Shown here piece by piece: positions 1 to 8,595 of a stretch of DNA of 42,301 nucleotides. A model generated the notes under the pieces. It worked only from the letters and a program-made list of their open reading frames with translations, was not told the origin of the DNA and made no database searches. Numbering within the stretch: the stretch's first letter is position 1; each line of letters begins with the position of its first letter. A program made the position numbers and the translations under genes. Source of the stretch: Treponema sp. Lineage in GTDB: Bacteria > Spirochaetota > Spirochaetia > Treponematales > Treponemataceae. The stretch spans positions 1 to 42,301 of the forward strand of contig JAFSJW010000102.1 of the NCBI GenBank assembly GCA_017449265.1. The letters run 5' to 3'.

Positions 1-102
1 AGAAAAGCAGAAGGGCTTGGAGCGCTTGCAGGGTGCGAAGGAGCGAAGCGACTGAGACAAATACCGCTTACCCTGCACCGCGCGGAAAGCCCTGTCTTTT
101 CT
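1..102. repeat. Large imperfect inverted repeat at left edge
   Basis: Nested complementary arms are visible: 1-7 with 96-102, 12-18 with 87-93, 22-25 with 80-83, and TGCAGGGT 27-34 with ACCCTGCA 70-77. Together they fold about 100 bases into one long interrupted stem. No reading frame with gene-like features runs through it. It is probably a dispersed intergenic palindrome, and its left end may lie outside the window. Confidence 0.5.
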
Positions 103-409
103 GGAAGCGCGCACTTTTTGCGACTTGGGCCTGATTTGCTCTAGGGCGTGTGCGAGTGATTTGTTCTGAGCTTGGAACTCAGAGCTAATTCTGGCTTGGT
201 CGCGTGGCGCATTCCCAAACAAACAATCCGACACAAAAAAATGCGCGTGCGCAGGTTCGCACCGCCAAACTCGTTCTGTGCGTGTACGAGTTTGCAAAGC
301 AAACTCATTCTGCGTGGAGCGGATTTTTTTGCGACTGGGGAGCCTGATTGGTCTGGGGGCTGCTTGCAATGGATTAGTTCAGAGTTTGGGACTCAAAGCT
401 AGCTTGGTC
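103..409. repeat. Degenerate direct repeats in gene-free region
   Basis: Bases 103-201 and 316-409 align as a diverged direct repeat. Shared blocks in the same order include TTTTTGCGACT, CCTGATT, GTTC, ACTCA and GCTTGGTC, with small indels. Between the copies, CAAACTCGT at 266-274 can pair with ACGAGTTTG at 286-294, or GAGTTTGC at 288-295 with GCAAACTC at 299-306. The whole gene-free stretch 1-431 is therefore repeat-derived. Short open frames here show no ribosome site or recognisable domain. Confidence 0.5.
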
Positions 410-431
410 AGGGCTGCCCCTCAGATTGGTT

Positions 432-1343
432 CTAAAGCTCAGAATGTATTGCCTGTTCGGGCTGGGTTACCGCCCATTCTGTTTTTCTGAAATCAAAATC
501 CCCAAGATGCGGAAAAAGCTCCTCGAACCAGAACCTATCGTCAATTTTCTTGTCTCCGCTCGTGCGCCCCAAATGCCTGTCCGCGCGGACTCCTTTCCCG
601 TGCCAGTCGCTTCCTGCCGTCACGAACATACCAAGCTTTTTGGCAAGTTCCTCAAGCCGCATGGCTTCGCTAACGCGGACAGCAGGATGCCATGCCTCAA
701 GCCCTTCAACCCCCTGCTCTTTGATTGAGGCGATTGTTTCGTCCATATGGCTCCAGCCAACATAGAGCGAAAGAGGGTGCGCTATGACAGGGATGCCACC
801 GCTTGACTTTATCGCCTCAACCGCAACTTCCAGATTTTCGCCAGTATGTTCGGCATACCAGGGACGCCCTTTCCCAAGAAAACGGTCGAATGCTTCCTGC
901 CTGTGTTTTACTTTTCCTATGTCGGCAAGGAATTTTGCTATGTGCGGGCGGCCAATCTGCTTCGTTGCGAACTTGGCCTCAAGCTCAGGAAGAGTCACTT
1001 CAATTCCGTCTTTTTTCATTTTGTCGATTATCTCAAGGTTTCTGTTCCGCCGGTCTTCGGTAAGGTAATCTATCGTTGCCTTAAGCTCAGGTGACAGTTT
1101 TCTGAGCGCATGACCAAGAAGATGAAATTCACCGCTCGGCCACTGAATGTTGATTTCGATTCCTGGCGAGAAAATAATTTCGTTTTCCATACAGACTTGT
1201 GCGGCTTCCTTTAGTCCGTCAACAGTGTCATGGTCGGTCAATGCCCAGACTGAAAGTCCCTTTGATGCGGCATAACGAGCCAAATCGGCAGGTGAGAGAA
1301 TGCCATCGGACGCAGATGAGTGAGAATGTAAATCTATCATCAT
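432..1343 (-). CDS. PHP-domain phosphoesterase (RNase AM / nucleoside-bisphosphatase-like)
   Basis: Metal-dependent phosphoesterase of the PHP superfamily, cytoplasmic. In characterised relatives (YciV/RNase AM type) it hydrolyses 3',5'-nucleoside bisphosphates or trims short RNA 5' ends. Visible motifs are DLHSHSSASDG (HxH), LTDHDTVDG, GIEIN, RPHIAKFL, IAHP and GSDWHG, which together supply the usual trinuclear metal ligands. The size (about 300 residues) is normal, though the last ~20 residues may be a run-on. A GTG at 1355 extends the frame by four codons, but family members begin M-I-D-L-H, so the ATG at 1343 or 1340 is preferred. No Shine-Dalgarno is visible. A TATTCT box ends 6 nt before the ATG at 1340. 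It is divergent from the Crp-like gene. The exact substrate is inferred only from the family. Confidence 0.85.
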   Translation of the reverse strand: MMIDLHSHSSASDGILSPADLARYAASKGLSVWALTDHDTVDGLKEAAQVCMENEIIFSPGIEINIQWPSGEFHLLGHALRKLSPELKATIDYLTEDRRNRNLEIIDKMKKDGIEVTLPELEAKFATKQIGRPHIAKFLADIGKVKHRQEAFDRFLGKGRPWYAEHTGENLEVAVEAIKSSGGIPVIAHPLSLYVGWSHMDETIASIKEQGVEGLEAWHPAVRVSEAMRLEELAKKLGMFVTAGSDWHGKGVRADRHLGRTSGDKKIDDRFWFEELFPHLGDFDFRKTEWAVTQPEQAIHSEL

Positions 1344-1426
1344 TATAGAATACACTATTTGATTTTTTTATGTTAGAATAGAATTCGCCGATAATAAAAC
1401 TATTCGTAAATTAAGAGGGTTAAGAT

Positions 1427-2668
1427 ATGCCAAAATCTATGTCATATTTACCGGGGTCAGTTATTTATTTTACCGGGGACGTTGACGACAGGGTTTTTAT
1501 TCTTCAGAAGGGACAAGTTTCAATAAAGACCCCTGAGATAAAAACGGGCACAGAATCTGTAAGCACTGTGAAGCCGGGCGAATTCATCGGTCTTAACTCG
1601 GCTCTGGGGCATTTTCCTAGAGAGGAGACTGTTACGGCCGTTTCCGCTGTTTCGTGCATTATAATGAACTTGCAGGAACTTGAGGCTCTTTTTGGACGCA
1701 ACAAACAGCTTGTTATGAAAATGCTTCGCGTATATTCAAATCAGCTTCGGAGCATTCACAAAGAGATTGAGTCTTCTCTGAACAAGGGCGAGTCTATTGA
1801 TCAGGAGAATGGGCTTTTTTCGGTAGCCAAAGCATTCTACGACGAGCGTTCATGGCGCAGCTGCCTTGATGTGTGCCGCATTTTCGTAAAAAGATTCCCG
1901 AACTCAAGGAATAAGCTTGAGGCTCTTCGCATGGGAAAGACGGCTGATGCCCAGTACAAGAAAGACAAGAAAGGCGAGGATGAGTTTGATTTTGATGCCG
2001 AATACGGTTTTGCCTCTGACGATGTGTTCAGTCTTCCTGCTTTCGAGAGATTTGCGAAGATTTACGAAAACGGTCAGGTAATCATAAGCGAGTTCCAGAA
2101 CGGAGACAGCTTCTATTTTATCCAGAAAGGAAATGTTCAGCTCGTTAAGTGCGCCAATGGAATCAACAAGAATCTTGACATCCTCAAGCCTGGCGAAATC
2201 TTCGGTGAAATGGCGATTCTTGACAATTCCCCGCGTTCGGCCACATGTATTGCTTCGGGAAAGGTAAAATGCCTTGAGTTCAACAAGGACAACTTCGAGT
2301 CCCTTGTCACTGGAAATCCTCATATTGCAATTACGCTTCTCCGCCTTTTCTGTAAGCGCATTTATGACCAGAGGCGAAGATTTAAGATTCTTCTTCTTCC
2401 GGACGCATATTCAAAAGTTGCGGATGTATTCTGTATGTTCGATGAGATAACGACGCATCCTAACGCAAAAGGCGGCGAGCGGGAGTTTATGCTCACAATA
2501 GCGGATGTTGCGAACTGGGCTGGTATAAGCTATGATGCTGCCAACGATGAGATAAGCAAATTCTCCGCCGGCGGAAAAATCCGTGTCTTTGACGACAAAA
2601 TTTCCGTCAACAACATAGGCGATATGAAGCGCATCGTTGAACTTAGAAGCGCGTTGATAAAACACTAG
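1427..2668 (+). CDS. Crp-like protein with two cyclic-nucleotide-binding domains and C-terminal winged helix
   Basis: 413 residues, about twice the length of a classic Crp. CNBD1 covers roughly residues 5-105, a helical linker with TPR-like character 125-170, CNBD2 about 205-325, and a Crp-type HTH about 335-410 (LTIADVANWAGISYDAAN). CNBD2 has a complete phosphate-binding cassette (GEIFGEMAIL then PRSA, with E261, R270 and S271). In CNBD1 the equivalent segment is GEFIGLNSAL, which lacks the cassette glutamate and RS pair, so that domain is probably structural or binds something else. Start ATG has AGAGGG at 1414-1419. The next gene begins 11 nt downstream, suggesting co-transcription with the acyl cassette. 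Cyclic-nucleotide binding is inferred; the ligand could be cAMP or another nucleotide. Confidence 0.85.
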   Translation: MPKSMSYLPGSVIYFTGDVDDRVFILQKGQVSIKTPEIKTGTESVSTVKPGEFIGLNSALGHFPREETVTAVSAVSCIIMNLQELEALFGRNKQLVMKMLRVYSNQLRSIHKEIESSLNKGESIDQENGLFSVAKAFYDERSWRSCLDVCRIFVKRFPNSRNKLEALRMGKTADAQYKKDKKGEDEFDFDAEYGFASDDVFSLPAFERFAKIYENGQVIISEFQNGDSFYFIQKGNVQLVKCANGINKNLDILKPGEIFGEMAILDNSPRSATCIASGKVKCLEFNKDNFESLVTGNPHIAITLLRLFCKRIYDQRRRFKILLLPDAYSKVADVFCMFDEITTHPNAKGGEREFMLTIADVANWAGISYDAANDEISKFSAGGKIRVFDDKISVNNIGDMKRIVELRSALIKH

Positions 2669-2679
2669 CAGACGGCGGA

Positions 2680-4233
2680 ATGGATTTTTTCTGGGAGCAG
2701 CTGAATATTCTTTCAGTCGCTTTTTATGTTTTTCTCGTTCCTGTTGCGGTTCTCTATTTTACGCTCGCAAAGAAATTTTCTTTCCAGTGGATTGTGCTTC
2801 TTTGCGTGAGCGTGTTTTTTTACTTCGCCAATGGAGGAATAGCGGGATTTTGGATTTTTGTCCCGCTTGCGGTAACATATTCCGCCGCTTTTGCCTGCCA
2901 GAACGGAAAAAGACCTTTTCTTGCCGCGCTTACAGTTGTTTTCAATATTTTGTTCCTTGTTTTTTTCAAAGAGCTGAATTTTTTCATACGGATTTTTGAC
3001 AAAATTCTTTCCGCTTTGTCCGTACCGCAAATCGGGGAAGTTTGCTTTGAAGCTCCGTTCGGCATTTCGTACATTTCGTTAATGCTGACGAGCTATTTTC
3101 TGGATGTGTTCTGGGGCGTTTGTCCTTTGCAGAAAAATCCGCTCAGGTTCGCTTCTTCGGTAATTTTCTTCCCCATAACGACATCAGGACCTATTGCCCG
3201 CTACTCCCAGATGAAAGAAAGCCTTTTTGAGCCGCACGCCTTTCAGTATCAAGAATTTTGCTTCGGCTTGGAAAGAATCCTCTGGGGCTTTATGAAGAAA
3301 ATGGTCATTGCGGACAGGCTTGCTCTTCTTGTGGGATTTGCTTATGCGGACAAGTCGCTTACCGGAACTCCCGTCCTTCTGGGGCTTTTTTTGTTCACTT
3401 TCCAGCTCTACTTTGATTTTTCAGGTTGCATGGATATTGTAATCGGTCTTGGCGAAGCTCTCGGAATAAAAATCCCTGAGAATTTCATGCAGCCCTTCTT
3501 TTCGGAAAACCTCTCCGAGATTTGGAGACGGTGGCACGCCACGCTGGGAAACTGGGCCAGGGACTATATTTTATATCCGTTCTTAAAGTCCGGGTCTGTC
3601 CAGTCGCTCGGAACCAGCCTAAAATCTTCGCTCGGGAAAAAAAATTTCTGGGCGAAGAATATTCCCACATGGCTCGGAATGTTCATTGTCTGGTTCTGCA
3701 TGGGCTTCTGGCACGGCGGAAGCTGGAACTACATCTTCGGCTCGGGGCTTTTTTTCTTCGCCATGATTACGGCGGGGCAGATTTTGGACCATTTCCTTGA
3801 AAAAGTTCCGTTTTTCGCAAAAATTTCCGGCTTGGACGGCATGAAGATTTTCCGCCGTATCCGCACTACGGCTCTTTTTGCCGCCAGCATTTCTTTTGAC
3901 CGCGCTCCGTCCCTTACGGAAGGCTTTTTGATGTGGAAAAGGGCGTTCGTTCCTGCTTCGGATTATTTTTGGAAATCGTTCGTTCCAAGCGGATTTTTGG
4001 CTGCGGATTTTTGGGTGCTTTCAGTCTTTGTGCCTCTCGTCTTTTTTGTGGAGCGGTATGAGTTTTTTTCGCAAGCCTCAAATGACAATACGGCTTCGTT
4101 CAGAAAAATGCTCTCAAAAAAGAATGTCATTATTCGCCACGTTTTTTTTCTTCTAATTCTTCTGAGCGTGGTGATTTTTGGAATGTACGGACCTGAATTT
4201 GACGCGAAAGGTTTTATTTACGGAGGATTCTGA
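2680..4233 (+). CDS. MBOAT family membrane O-acyltransferase (AlgI/DltB-like)
   Basis: 517 residues, polytopic, with many hydrophobic segments from the N-terminus on. Signature MBOAT motifs are WRRWHATLGNW (His286) and FWHGGSWNYIFG, whose His345 is the expected catalytic histidine. Such proteins move an acyl group from a cytoplasmic carrier protein or acyl-CoA to a hydroxyl of an extracytoplasmic polymer; AlgI acetylates alginate and DltB alanylates teichoic acid. It starts 11 nt after the Crp-like gene and stops 1 nt before the FkbH-like gene, which is followed by a dedicated acyl carrier protein. It is therefore best read as the export/transfer step of this cassette. The acceptor is unknown; a surface glycan or glycolipid is inferred. 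Confidence 0.9.
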   Translation: MDFFWEQLNILSVAFYVFLVPVAVLYFTLAKKFSFQWIVLLCVSVFFYFANGGIAGFWIFVPLAVTYSAAFACQNGKRPFLAALTVVFNILFLVFFKELNFFIRIFDKILSALSVPQIGEVCFEAPFGISYISLMLTSYFLDVFWGVCPLQKNPLRFASSVIFFPITTSGPIARYSQMKESLFEPHAFQYQEFCFGLERILWGFMKKMVIADRLALLVGFAYADKSLTGTPVLLGLFLFTFQLYFDFSGCMDIVIGLGEALGIKIPENFMQPFFSENLSEIWRRWHATLGNWARDYILYPFLKSGSVQSLGTSLKSSLGKKNFWAKNIPTWLGMFIVWFCMGFWHGGSWNYIFGSGLFFFAMITAGQILDHFLEKVPFFAKISGLDGMKIFRRIRTTALFAASISFDRAPSLTEGFLMWKRAFVPASDYFWKSFVPSGFLAADFWVLSVFVPLVFFVERYEFFSQASNDNTASFRKMLSKKNVIIRHVFFLLILLSVVIFGMYGPEFDAKGFIYGGF

Positions 4234-4234
4234 C

Positions 4235-6028
4235 ATGAAAGAGCTTGAGTATCCGTTCGACTCATCATTCATTCTCAAAAAGAAAAAATCGCTCAGGCGC
4301 GCGCTCCTTTCCGACGGCTCCGGGCGCATTCAGAAAAAAATCGCAGTTCTTGGCGGCTCCACCACGCACGATATCAAGGACATTCTGGAGCTTTTCCTTT
4401 TGAACTATGGAATTGAGCCTGTTTTTTATGAGTCCGAGTACGCGCAGTATTTTTCTGACATTATGTTTGATAACGAGGAGCTTGTTTCTTTCAAGCCAGA
4501 TTTGATTTTTATCCATACGACAACAAGGAACATAAAATCGTTTCCTAAAATGAGCGACAGCGAAACCCAAATTCAGGAGATTTTGCAAAATGAATACAAC
4601 TCTTTCGAGATGATGTGGGAAAAAATCGCTTCGGCTTACGGCTGCCCTGTGATTCAGAACAATTTTGAGCCTCCGTTTTTCAGACTTCTCGGAAACAAGG
4701 ATTTTTCCGACGCTCATGGGCGCGTAAGGTTCGTGAATTTACTGAACGAAAAATTCGCAGAGTACGCAAGGACGCATGAAAATTTCTATATCAACGACAT
4801 CAACTATCTTGCTGGTTGCTTCGGCTTACAGAAATGGGCGGATTCTTTCTACTGGCATATGTACAAATACGCCCTTTCGTTCGAGGCGATTCCTGAATTT
4901 GCGTTCAATTTGGCGAACATAATCAAATCGATTTACGGAAAGAACAAAAAAGCTCTCGTTCTTGACCTTGACAACACTCTTTGGGGCGGTGTTGTTGGCG
5001 ATGACGGCGCGGACAACATCGAGATTGGGCAGGAAACCCCGCTGGCGCAGCTTTATTCCGAGTTCCAGAGCTACATAAAAGCGCACAAAGAAATTGGGGT
5101 TCTTCTTGCCGTTGACTCCAAGAACGACGAGGAGAATGCTCTGGCAGGTTTGCGCCGTCCTGACTCCGTTCTGAGCAGGGACGATTTTGTTTCGTTCAAG
5201 GCCAACTGGAACACGAAGAGCGACAATATCTTTGAGATTGCCAGGGAGCTTAATCTTGGCGCGGATTCGTTCGTGTTCGTGGACGACAACCCTGCCGAGC
5301 GCGAGATTGTCCGCTCCCAGTCGAAAGGGACTGCCGTTCCGGAGATGACGGACGGAACTGGGCAGGACATATCCAAGTTCATCAATATCCTTGACAGAAG
5401 CGGCTTTTTTGAGGTGACGCAGTTTTCTTCCGATGATTTGAAGCGCAGCGATATGTACATTGCGAACGCAGGCCGGGCAAAACTTGAGGCGAGCTTTGAC
5501 AACTACAGGGACTACCTTCTTTCGCTCCAGATGAATGCTGAAATCTTGCCGTTCTCGCCTCTGTACATGGGAAGAATCGCGCAGCTTACGAACAAGTCAA
5601 ATCAGTTCAACCTTACTACAAAACGATGCACTCAGGCTGACATCGAAAAAATGGCGGCTGACGAGAATTTTATCACTCTTTACGGAAAACTTTCCGACAA
5701 ATTCGGCGATAACGGCGTTGTTTCCGTGGTTTCGGGTCATATCGATGGAAAAAATTTTCATATCGATTTGTGGCTTATGAGCTGCCGCGTCCTTAAGCGC
5801 GATATGGAATGTGCTATGATGGACGAGCTTGTGAAAAAATGTTCCGAACGAAAAATCGAAAAAGTGATAGGATATTATTATCCTACGGCGAAGAACAAAA
5901 TGGTCAAAGATTTTTACGAGCTGCGCGGTTTCGTAAAGGAAAGCGAGGATGCGGACGGAAATTCAACTTGGGTTCTTGGCGGTCTGGATTGTTACAAAAA
6001 TCAAAATTCAGTGATAAATGTAAACTGA
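4235..6028 (+). CDS. FkbH-like HAD-IIIC protein with SGNH-like N-terminus and GNAT-like C-terminus
   Basis: 597 residues. Residues ~30-200 resemble the SGNH-like N-domain of large FkbH proteins (LGGSTTHD, then PDLIFIHTTTRN). Residues ~235-380 are a HAD-IIIC phosphatase core with motif I LDLDNTLWGGVVGDDG (Asp244, Asp246) and FVDDNPAERE (Asp350, Asp351). The remainder is a GNAT-like domain. In polyketide pathways FkbH takes 1,3-bisphosphoglycerate and loads a glyceryl unit on an acyl carrier protein. Chosen start ATG 4235 has GGAGGA at 4222-4227, 7 nt upstream; a longer frame from 4178 would overlap the MBOAT gene and lacks such a site. The carrier-protein gene follows after 60 nt. The glyceryl substrate is inferred from family, not shown here. 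Confidence 0.9.
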   Translation: MKELEYPFDSSFILKKKKSLRRALLSDGSGRIQKKIAVLGGSTTHDIKDILELFLLNYGIEPVFYESEYAQYFSDIMFDNEELVSFKPDLIFIHTTTRNIKSFPKMSDSETQIQEILQNEYNSFEMMWEKIASAYGCPVIQNNFEPPFFRLLGNKDFSDAHGRVRFVNLLNEKFAEYARTHENFYINDINYLAGCFGLQKWADSFYWHMYKYALSFEAIPEFAFNLANIIKSIYGKNKKALVLDLDNTLWGGVVGDDGADNIEIGQETPLAQLYSEFQSYIKAHKEIGVLLAVDSKNDEENALAGLRRPDSVLSRDDFVSFKANWNTKSDNIFEIARELNLGADSFVFVDDNPAEREIVRSQSKGTAVPEMTDGTGQDISKFINILDRSGFFEVTQFSSDDLKRSDMYIANAGRAKLEASFDNYRDYLLSLQMNAEILPFSPLYMGRIAQLTNKSNQFNLTTKRCTQADIEKMAADENFITLYGKLSDKFGDNGVVSVVSGHIDGKNFHIDLWLMSCRVLKRDMECAMMDELVKKCSERKIEKVIGYYYPTAKNKMVKDFYELRGFVKESEDADGNSTWVLGGLDCYKNQNSVINVN

Positions 6029-6088
6029 GACGGGGGCATTTCGGCAAAGTCCGGAAGTTCACTGACCGTATGGATTTATGGAGGAAAT

Positions 6089-6331
6089 ATGACTAGGGAA
6101 GAGATTTTTTCAAAACTGAACGAAGTGTTCAGGGATGTTTTTGACGATGAGGACATAACCGTGGGCGAGGAAACATCCTCAAAAGACATTGAGGACTGGG
6201 ATTCGCTGAATCACATAAATCTTGTCGTTGCCGTTGAGAAAGAGTTCGGCGTAAAATTCAGCATGGGCGAAACTCAGAAAATGAAGAATGTGGGCGAGAT
6301 GGTCAGCATAATAATCGAGCGGACGAAATAA
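6089..6331 (+). CDS. Acyl carrier protein (cassette-dedicated)
   Basis: 80-residue acidic four-helix carrier protein with the phosphopantetheine site in WDSLNHI (Ser39). The helix after it (VVAVEKEFGVKFS) is typical of acyl carrier proteins. GAGGA at 6081-6085 precedes the ATG. It sits between the FkbH-like loader and a GTG-started MaoC gene whose start lies 2 nt after its stop, so it is very probably a specialised carrier rather than housekeeping AcpP, which would normally neighbour fab genes. It would need 4'-phosphopantetheinyl transfer by a transferase encoded elsewhere. Confidence 0.93.
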   Translation: MTREEIFSKLNEVFRDVFDDEDITVGEETSSKDIEDWDSLNHINLVVAVEKEFGVKFSMGETQKMKNVGEMVSIIIERTK

Positions 6332-6333
6332 GC

Positions 6334-6753
6334 GTGATTAACGAATACACTTTCGCTCAGATTGAAGTCGGTATGGAGGCCTCTTTCAAAGTCAGAATCA
6401 CTCAGGCGATGATGGATTCTTTCAGGGGCGTTACAGGCGATGAAAATCCCATGCACACGGAAAAAAGCTATGCCGAGGAGAACGGTTTTCCGGGCGTGGT
6501 GGCGTATGGCCTTTTAGTCTCATCTTTTTATTCGACTCTTGCGGGCGTTCATCTTCCGGGAAAATACTGTCTTTTGCAGGAAGTCAGCACCCAGTTTGCG
6601 CTTCCTGTTTTTGTGGGCGACGAGCTTTCTGTAAGCGGAAAAGTCGTAGAGAAAAATGATTCCGTAAGGCAGATTGTGCTAAAGGCGCAAATTCTGAATC
6701 AGGACGGAAAGAAAGTCAATCGCGCGAAAATCAAGGCAGGTGTACTGAGATGA
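6334..6753 (+). CDS. MaoC-like hotdog dehydratase
   Basis: 139-residue single hotdog-fold protein of the MaoC/(R)-hydratase group. The hydratase motif is present as GDENPMH, with Asp36 and His41 as the expected catalytic pair. Relatives reversibly dehydrate (R)-3-hydroxyacyl thioesters. Start is GTG at 6334, two bases after the ACP stop, suggesting translational coupling. Its stop overlaps the ATG of the following SDR gene in an ATGA arrangement. With the SDR it forms a reduction/dehydration pair that could edit the acyl group on the cassette ACP. Whether it acts on ACP- or CoA-bound substrate cannot be told from sequence. Confidence 0.88.
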   Translation: MINEYTFAQIEVGMEASFKVRITQAMMDSFRGVTGDENPMHTEKSYAEENGFPGVVAYGLLVSSFYSTLAGVHLPGKYCLLQEVSTQFALPVFVGDELSVSGKVVEKNDSVRQIVLKAQILNQDGKKVNRAKIKAGVLR

Positions 6754-7499
6754 GCTTTCAGAAAACATATTTGATTCTTGGCGCGTCCTCCGACTTGGGC
6801 CTTGAGCTTATTCAGCAGCTGAATCAAAGCGAGGAGAATGTTCTTTTTCTTGCGCATTACAATTCTTGCAGCGAAAAAATCATGTCGATTGGCATGGATA
6901 AGGGAAATGAGCTGAAAGCGTTGAGATGCGATTTAGCGAATCCTGAGGGCGTGGAGAATCTTATTTCGGAAATCCGTGCGATTGCGGACGCTCCTACGCA
7001 TATCGTTCATCTTGCCGCACCTAGTTTTTTGTATACGAAGCTCAAGGATTTTGATGGAGCGCGTTTTTTTCGGTCAATGCAGATTCAGGTTGTTTCTTTT
7101 CTGAGCATAGTGCGGGCGTTCCTTCCTGTGATGATTAAGCGCAAGGAGCATGATAAAATCGTTGCCGTACTGAGCAGCGTAACCGAAGGAAAACCGCCCA
7201 GGCAGCTTCTTGAGTACACGGCCGTAAAGCACGCGCTTTGGGGAGCGGTAAAGTCACTTGCGAGCGACACGGAAGGAAAAATGCTGAATGTGAACGCAGT
7301 TTCTCCGTCCATGATAGACACCAAGTTCCTTGACGGAATTGACAGCCGCATCGTGCAGATGAATGCGGAGGCAAGCCCCGAGGGACGAATTGCTGGCGTT
7401 GGTGATATTGTGCCCGCAATTCGATTTTTGCTTTCATCCGGGGCTGATTACCTCCACGGCGTGAATATGAATGTGTCCAACGGCTCGGTTTTTGGGTGA
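6750..7499 (+). CDS. SDR-family oxidoreductase (ketoacyl reductase-like)
   Basis: 249-residue short-chain dehydrogenase/reductase. The nucleotide-binding glycine motif is LGASSDLGLE near the N-terminus. The catalytic centre is visible as VLSSVTEG (Ser) and YTAVK (Tyr156, Lys160), and VSPSMIDT lies where cofactor-proximal residues are expected. Many such enzymes reduce 3-ketoacyl-ACP with NADPH. The start overlaps the MaoC stop by 4 nt, and it is the last gene of the operon, followed after 37 nt by a palindrome plus T-run. Alternatively it could act on a sugar, but the ACP and MaoC neighbours favour an acyl substrate. Confidence 0.9.
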   Translation: MSFQKTYLILGASSDLGLELIQQLNQSEENVLFLAHYNSCSEKIMSIGMDKGNELKALRCDLANPEGVENLISEIRAIADAPTHIVHLAAPSFLYTKLKDFDGARFFRSMQIQVVSFLSIVRAFLPVMIKRKEHDKIVAVLSSVTEGKPPRQLLEYTAVKHALWGAVKSLASDTEGKMLNVNAVSPSMIDTKFLDGIDSRIVQMNAEASPEGRIAGVGDIVPAIRFLLSSGADYLHGVNMNVSNGSVFG

Positions 7500-7536
7500 A
7501 TCCCTATTAGAGCCGTCATAAACCGTAGAAATTATT

Positions 7537-7580
7537 AGACTTGTTCGGAAACATCCGTTTTCCGAACAGGTCTATTTTTT
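7537..7580 (+). terminator. 37-nt palindrome copy 1 with T-run, operon terminator
   Basis: AGAC...GTTCGGAAA at the left pairs with TTTCCGAAC...GTCT at the right (7537-7573), a near-perfect 15-bp stem broken by one G-T pair, followed by A and TTTTTTT. It ends the acyl cassette. It overlaps the last bases of the convergent trpX-like gene. It is one of four 37-nt family members in the window (also 8596, 22451, 30910). Confidence 0.75.
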
Positions 7581-8576
7581 TGTCAACTTTCCGTTCTCAA
7601 AAATCATGTTTGCCTGAGAAAGATATTTTTCAGGAATCTGTATTCCGCAGTTTTTGGCCGAATCAAGGTCAAAGAGAAGGTCTGAGTCGCTGGGGTCTGT
7701 CATAAATCGAACAGGAATTGAATCTGGTTTTTCGCCATTGAGAATTCTCATTACGATTTCTCCTGTAGCGCGTCCTGCCTTGTAGTAGTTGAATCCGCTT
7801 GCGATAGTGCAGCCGCCGTCCATTGCGCCGGTCACATCTCCTGAGAACACGGGCTTTTTTTCTGAGGCGAACACATTGATAAGCGAAGAAAGCGCGCTGA
7901 ATACGGTGTTGTCCGTGGTAAGATAAATTCCGTCAACACGATTTACGATTGTGTCGGCGGCCTGTTTTACTTCGGATGAGTTTGTGATTGCCTGTGTTAC
8001 AAGCGCGATTCCGTTGTCTTCGCATGCTTTTTTCACAAGGTTCAGCGATGAAACTGAATTGGCTTCGTTGCTGGTGTAAATGTAGCCGAGCGTTTTTATC
8101 CCTGCAATCTCCTTGAATAAAGCTATGTGCTGCTCTGTAGGAATCTGGTCGCTCATTCCTGTTACATTTCCGTCCCCGTGGTCAAGTGTCGTTACAAGGC
8201 CTGCTGAAAGCGGGTCTGTCACAGTGCCGAACACAACAGGAATGTCCTTGATTGTGTTTGCGAGCGCAAGTGCAACAGGAGTCGCAATGCCTACCGCCGC
8301 ATCAACTCTCTCGTCACGGTATTTCATTGCGATTTGGGCGGCTGTGTTCGTGTCTCCGTTCGCGTTCTGGAAGTCGTACGAAGCTTCGATTCCGTTCTCG
8401 GTTAGAAAATCAACGATTCCTTTTTCTGCTGAATCAAGGGCGGCGTGCTGAACGATTTTTGCGATTCCGATTTTGACGGATTTTGATTTTTCGGAACTAG
8501 TTTTTTTTGTGCAGCTGGCAAAAGAAAAAAGCGCGATTGCCGAAGCTATAAGTGCAATTGATTTTGTAAATTTCAT
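7572..8576 (-). CDS. trpX: ABC transporter substrate-binding lipoprotein (TrpX-like)
   Basis: 334 residues. Signal peptide with lipobox FASC (Cys22), so a membrane-anchored periplasmic or surface lipoprotein. The mature part is a two-lobed binding protein of the ABC_sub_bind family (VKIGIAKIVQHAALDSAE, GTVTDPLSAGLV, SGDVTGAMDGG), the group that includes streptococcal TrpX for tryptophan uptake. GGAG lies about 8 nt before the ATG. The permease and ATPase are divergent from it rather than downstream. A copy of the 37-nt palindrome lies in its leader. Tryptophan as ligand is a family-based guess. Confidence 0.85.
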   Translation of the reverse strand: MKFTKSIALIASAIALFSFASCTKKTSSEKSKSVKIGIAKIVQHAALDSAEKGIVDFLTENGIEASYDFQNANGDTNTAAQIAMKYRDERVDAAVGIATPVALALANTIKDIPVVFGTVTDPLSAGLVTTLDHGDGNVTGMSDQIPTEQHIALFKEIAGIKTLGYIYTSNEANSVSSLNLVKKACEDNGIALVTQAITNSSEVKQAADTIVNRVDGIYLTTDNTVFSALSSLINVFASEKKPVFSGDVTGAMDGGCTIASGFNYYKAGRATGEIVMRILNGEKPDSIPVRFMTDPSDSDLLFDLDSAKNCGIQIPEKYLSQANMIFENGKLTKK

Positions 8577-8595
8577 GTGTTTCTCCGGATCTAGA

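Noticed and set aside
4178..4234. Upstream start of the FkbH-like gene overlapping the MBOAT gene
   Set aside because: No ribosome site there, while GGAGGA sits 7 nt before the ATG at 4235.
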